From: Planctomycetota bacterium
GTDB taxonomy: Bacteria > Planctomycetota > Planctomycetia > Gemmatales > Gemmataceae
DNA: 64,000 nucleotides
Assembly: GCA_021413735.1 (NCBI GenBank)
Contig: JAIOPV010000198.1
Span: forward strand, 1 to 64,000
Direction of reading: 5' to 3'
Below the pieces are notes generated by a model, which did no database searches, was not told the origin of the DNA, and saw only the letters and a program-made list of their open reading frames with translations. Positions 61,687 through 64,000 of the stretch are shown piece by piece (position 1 is the first letter of the stretch; every line of letters starts with the position of its first letter). Position numbers and translations under genes: made by a program.

Positions 61687-64000
61687 ATGAATCAAACCCT
61701 CGATGCCCGCACGAAGGACTTCGGCCGCGACATCTTCGCGAGGCTCGATCGCCAAGGGCCGATCCTGTTCACGCGACCCTGGCTCGAAGACAAGCTCATG
61801 GGTCTGGGTATGCACGACCCAGCCCTCAAGGTGCAACTCTTCCGGTTCGTGGACACACTCCCATACCTGAAAGATCCGGGCGAAGTTTCCCGGCACCTCC
61901 GCGAATACCTCAGCGAAGCAAAGGAAGAACTGCCGTGGTGGGCACGTCTCGGAACGCGATTCATTCCGACTGGTGGCGTGCTCGGTGGACTTCTCGCGTG
62001 GTCGGCCCGGAGTAACGCCGAGCGCATGGCTCGCAAGTTTATCGCCGGGTCGAACGTGTCCGAAGCGGTGCAGGCGGTCCATGCGATGCGAAACCGCCGG
62101 CTTGCGTTCACCATCGACTTGCTCGGCGAAGCGACCATCACTGAACCGGAAGCCGATCACGTCCAAAAGCAGTACCTCGACCTGCTCTCGGGCTTGACTC
62201 GCGAAGTGAATTCATGGCCCGAAGAACCGATCATCGACCGTGATGACCGCGGCCCGATTCCGCGAGTGAACGTGTCGGTGAAGCTCTCGGCGTTGTTCAG
62301 TCAGTTCGACCCAATCGACCCCGAAGGCACAACGCGGGCCGTGTGCCATCGACTGCGACCGATCCTCACCCTCGCCAGGAAAACCGGGGCGTTCGTGAAC
62401 TTCGACATGGAGCAGCACAGCTTTAAAGATACAACGCTCCACATCTTTCGCACGATCCTCACGGAACCTGAGTTCCGCGACTGGCCACACGTTGGCATCG
62501 CGATTCAGGCATATCTCAAGGACACCGAAACCGACCTGCACAGCCTCCTAGACTGGGCTAAGAACGAGCGGCGTTGCCCGGTGTGGGTGCGACTCGTGAA
62601 GGGTGCGTACTGGGACTACGAAACGGTGATCGCAGCACAGAACGGCTGGCCGGTGCCGGTGTTCACGCAGAAGTGGCAATCCGACGCGAACTACGAGAAG
62701 TTGACCGAGTTCTTGCTGGCGAACGTCGATTGGCTGATTCCAGCGTTCGGTTCGCACAACATCCGCAGCATTGCTCACGCGATGGCTGTCGCCGAGAAGT
62801 TGAAGGTGCCGTCGCGTCGCTTCGAGTTCCAGATGCTTTACGGCATGGCCGACCACATCAAGGAAGCGATTCAATCGCTCGGCTATCGGCTTCGCATTTA
62901 CACGCCGTATGGTCAACTGCTCCCCGGGATGGCGTATCTCGTGCGCCGCTTGCTGGAGAATTCGTCGAACGATTCGTTCTTGCGGCAGGGCTTCGCGGAA
63001 GGACTTTCGGAAGAGGTATTGCTCATGGATCCCGCATCGCACCAATCCGTCGAGTTGAAGCCGCTTGCGGCTTCGCAAGCTATCGCGATTGCGAAGCCGC
63101 AAGCGGCTTCTGCCTTCCAGAACGAGCCGCTTTCCGACTTCGCCGTGGCATCGAATCGCGACAAGATGGTTGCGGCACTCGCGAAGGTTCGCACTGAGTT
63201 CGGTCGCACGTACCCCGTCGTCATCGACAACAAGCCGCAACCCATCACGAAGACGCTCGACAGCGTGAACCCCTCCCGCACGTCCGAGATCATCGGCAAA
63301 GTCGCGACGGCATCTGTCGAACAGGCGAACGCAGCGGTCGCGTCGTGTCTGAAGGCATTCGATTCCTGGCGAGATGTTCCGGTTACGGAGCGTGCCGCGT
63401 TGCTGCGGCGGGTAGCCGATCAGTTCCGGTTGCGTCGTTTCGAGCTGTCCGCGTGGATCGTCTTCGAGACCGGCAAGCCGTGGCGCGAGTCCGATGCCGA
63501 CGTTGCGGAAGCCATCGACTTCTGCATGTATTACGCTACCGAGATGGAGAAGTTGGCGGCGCCGCAACACCGCGACGTCCCTGGCGAAGACAACCGCTAC
63601 TTCTACGATGCTCGCGGCGTGTCGGTCGTCATCGCACCGTGGAACTTCCCGCTCGCGATCCTCACGGGCATGGCCACGGCTGCTCTCGTCACCGGGAACA
63701 CCGTGATCCTGAAGCCGGCGGAGCAATCGAGCGTCATCGGCGCGAAGCTGATGGAATGCTTCCTCGCGGCCGGTGTGCCTGCTGGGGTCGTGAACTTCGT
63801 TCCGGGCATTGGCGAGGAAATCGGGCCGACGCTCGTGCAGCATCCGGACGTCGCGCTGATCGCGTTCACGGGTTCGTTGAAGGTCGCGCTGATGATTAAC
63901 GAGCAGGCGTCGAAGACCCCGGGCGGTCAGAACTTCGTGAAGAAGGTGATTGCCGAGATGGGCGGCAAGAACGCCGTGATCGTGGACGCCGACGCCGATC
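61687..64000 (+). CDS. putA: Bifunctional proline dehydrogenase / P5C dehydrogenase (partial)
   Basis: At least 771 residues from ATG 61687, running off the window with no stop. The N-terminal proline dehydrogenase barrel contains NVSVKLSALFSQFDP, WVRLVKGAYWDYE and a FEFQMLYGMAD stretch. A linker at about residues 455-480 contains a palindrome-encoded alanine-rich segment. The aldehyde dehydrogenase domain then has VVIAPWNFPLAILTG, LKPAEQSS and AFTGSLKVA. It oxidises proline to glutamate, passing electrons to FAD and quinone and reducing NAD. The catalytic Cys lies beyond the window. Confidence 0.95.
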   Translation, partial: MNQTLDARTKDFGRDIFARLDRQGPILFTRPWLEDKLMGLGMHDPALKVQLFRFVDTLPYLKDPGEVSRHLREYLSEAKEELPWWARLGTRFIPTGGVLGGLLAWSARSNAERMARKFIAGSNVSEAVQAVHAMRNRRLAFTIDLLGEATITEPEADHVQKQYLDLLSGLTREVNSWPEEPIIDRDDRGPIPRVNVSVKLSALFSQFDPIDPEGTTRAVCHRLRPILTLARKTGAFVNFDMEQHSFKDTTLHIFRTILTEPEFRDWPHVGIAIQAYLKDTETDLHSLLDWAKNERRCPVWVRLVKGAYWDYETVIAAQNGWPVPVFTQKWQSDANYEKLTEFLLANVDWLIPAFGSHNIRSIAHAMAVAEKLKVPSRRFEFQMLYGMADHIKEAIQSLGYRLRIYTPYGQLLPGMAYLVRRLLENSSNDSFLRQGFAEGLSEEVLLMDPASHQSVELKPLAASQAIAIAKPQAASAFQNEPLSDFAVASNRDKMVAALAKVRTEFGRTYPVVIDNKPQPITKTLDSVNPSRTSEIIGKVATASVEQANAAVASCLKAFDSWRDVPVTERAALLRRVADQFRLRRFELSAWIVFETGKPWRESDADVAEAIDFCMYYATEMEKLAAPQHRDVPGEDNRYFYDARGVSVVIAPWNFPLAILTGMATAALVTGNTVILKPAEQSSVIGAKLMECFLAAGVPAGVVNFVPGIGEEIGPTLVQHPDVALIAFTGSLKVALMINEQASKTPGGQNFVKKVIAEMGGKNAVIVDADAD
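63057..63110. repeat. Perfect 22-bp palindrome inside putA
   Basis: Arms 63057-63078 and 63089-63110 are perfect reverse complements with a 10-nt spacer. They keep the reading frame and encode KPLAASQAIAIAKPQAASA in the inter-domain linker. The core matches the intergenic palindrome at 54786-54833. Confidence 0.9.

Noticed and set aside
62548-63843. Minus-strand frame of about 431 codons
   Set aside because: Antisense to putA, whose plus-strand translation is clearly conserved.

Overview
The window looks like a chromosomal segment of a GC-rich planctomycete, most likely Gemmataceae. The signs are a type II pseudopilin of the DUF1559 kind ([16 protein letters not shown]), a surface protein opening with the planctomycete FESLDARCLP motif, many Ser/Thr kinases fused to TPR or receiver domains, many WD40 and PQQ propeller proteins, and very large low-complexity membrane proteins. 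This placement comes from family knowledge, not from a database match.

Region 1 (1-7.9 kb) is accessory. It holds a DUF1778/GNAT toxin-antitoxin pair, a small XRE regulator with a palindromic operator that resembles restriction-modification controller boxes, a broken SUKH-like ORF, an AT-rich secreted protein, a large surface protein with an M23-type domain split by a one-base frameshift, and an IS66 transposase remnant. Region 2 (7.9-14.7 kb, minus strand) is a signalling block: a small protein, two sigma-like DNA-binding proteins and a 1270-residue membrane kinase-TPR protein.

Region 3 (about 15.2-23.1 kb) is an integrated element. It carries a ParB-like protein, a VirD4/TraG-type coupling ATPase, a run of small proteins, an excisionase-like HTH protein and a tyrosine recombinase. 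It ends at a degenerate tRNA-Arg(CCG) with paired GGGACA-type repeats. No relaxase or T4SS channel genes are visible. Region 4 (23.4-33.7 kb) holds an orphan EutB, a secreted PQQ propeller, a PLP dehydratase/racemase, and a tightly coupled hybrid histidine kinase, receiver-Ser/Thr kinase and DnaQ-like exonuclease.

Region 5 (33.8-41.1 kb, minus strand) is a compact operon: cupin, AsnB-like protein, zinc-ribbon membrane protein, second AsnB-like protein, Dus and C45-type amidase/acyltransferase. Both AsnB-like proteins lack the glutaminase cysteine, which suggests amide-bond synthesis other than ordinary asparagine synthesis. Region 6 (41.1-50 kb) is mixed: hypothetical proteins, DUF2784, a glycosyltransferase, a planctomycete conserved protein, a lipoprotein, a DUF1559 pseudopilin, a WD40 protein and an esterase. 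Region 7 (50.4-61.6 kb) has a 1462-residue membrane coiled-coil protein, an array of five WD40 genes, an epimerase and an atypical kinase. Region 8 is putA, cut by the window end, with a perfect 22-bp palindrome inside its linker. A near-identical palindrome type lies at 54.8 kb.
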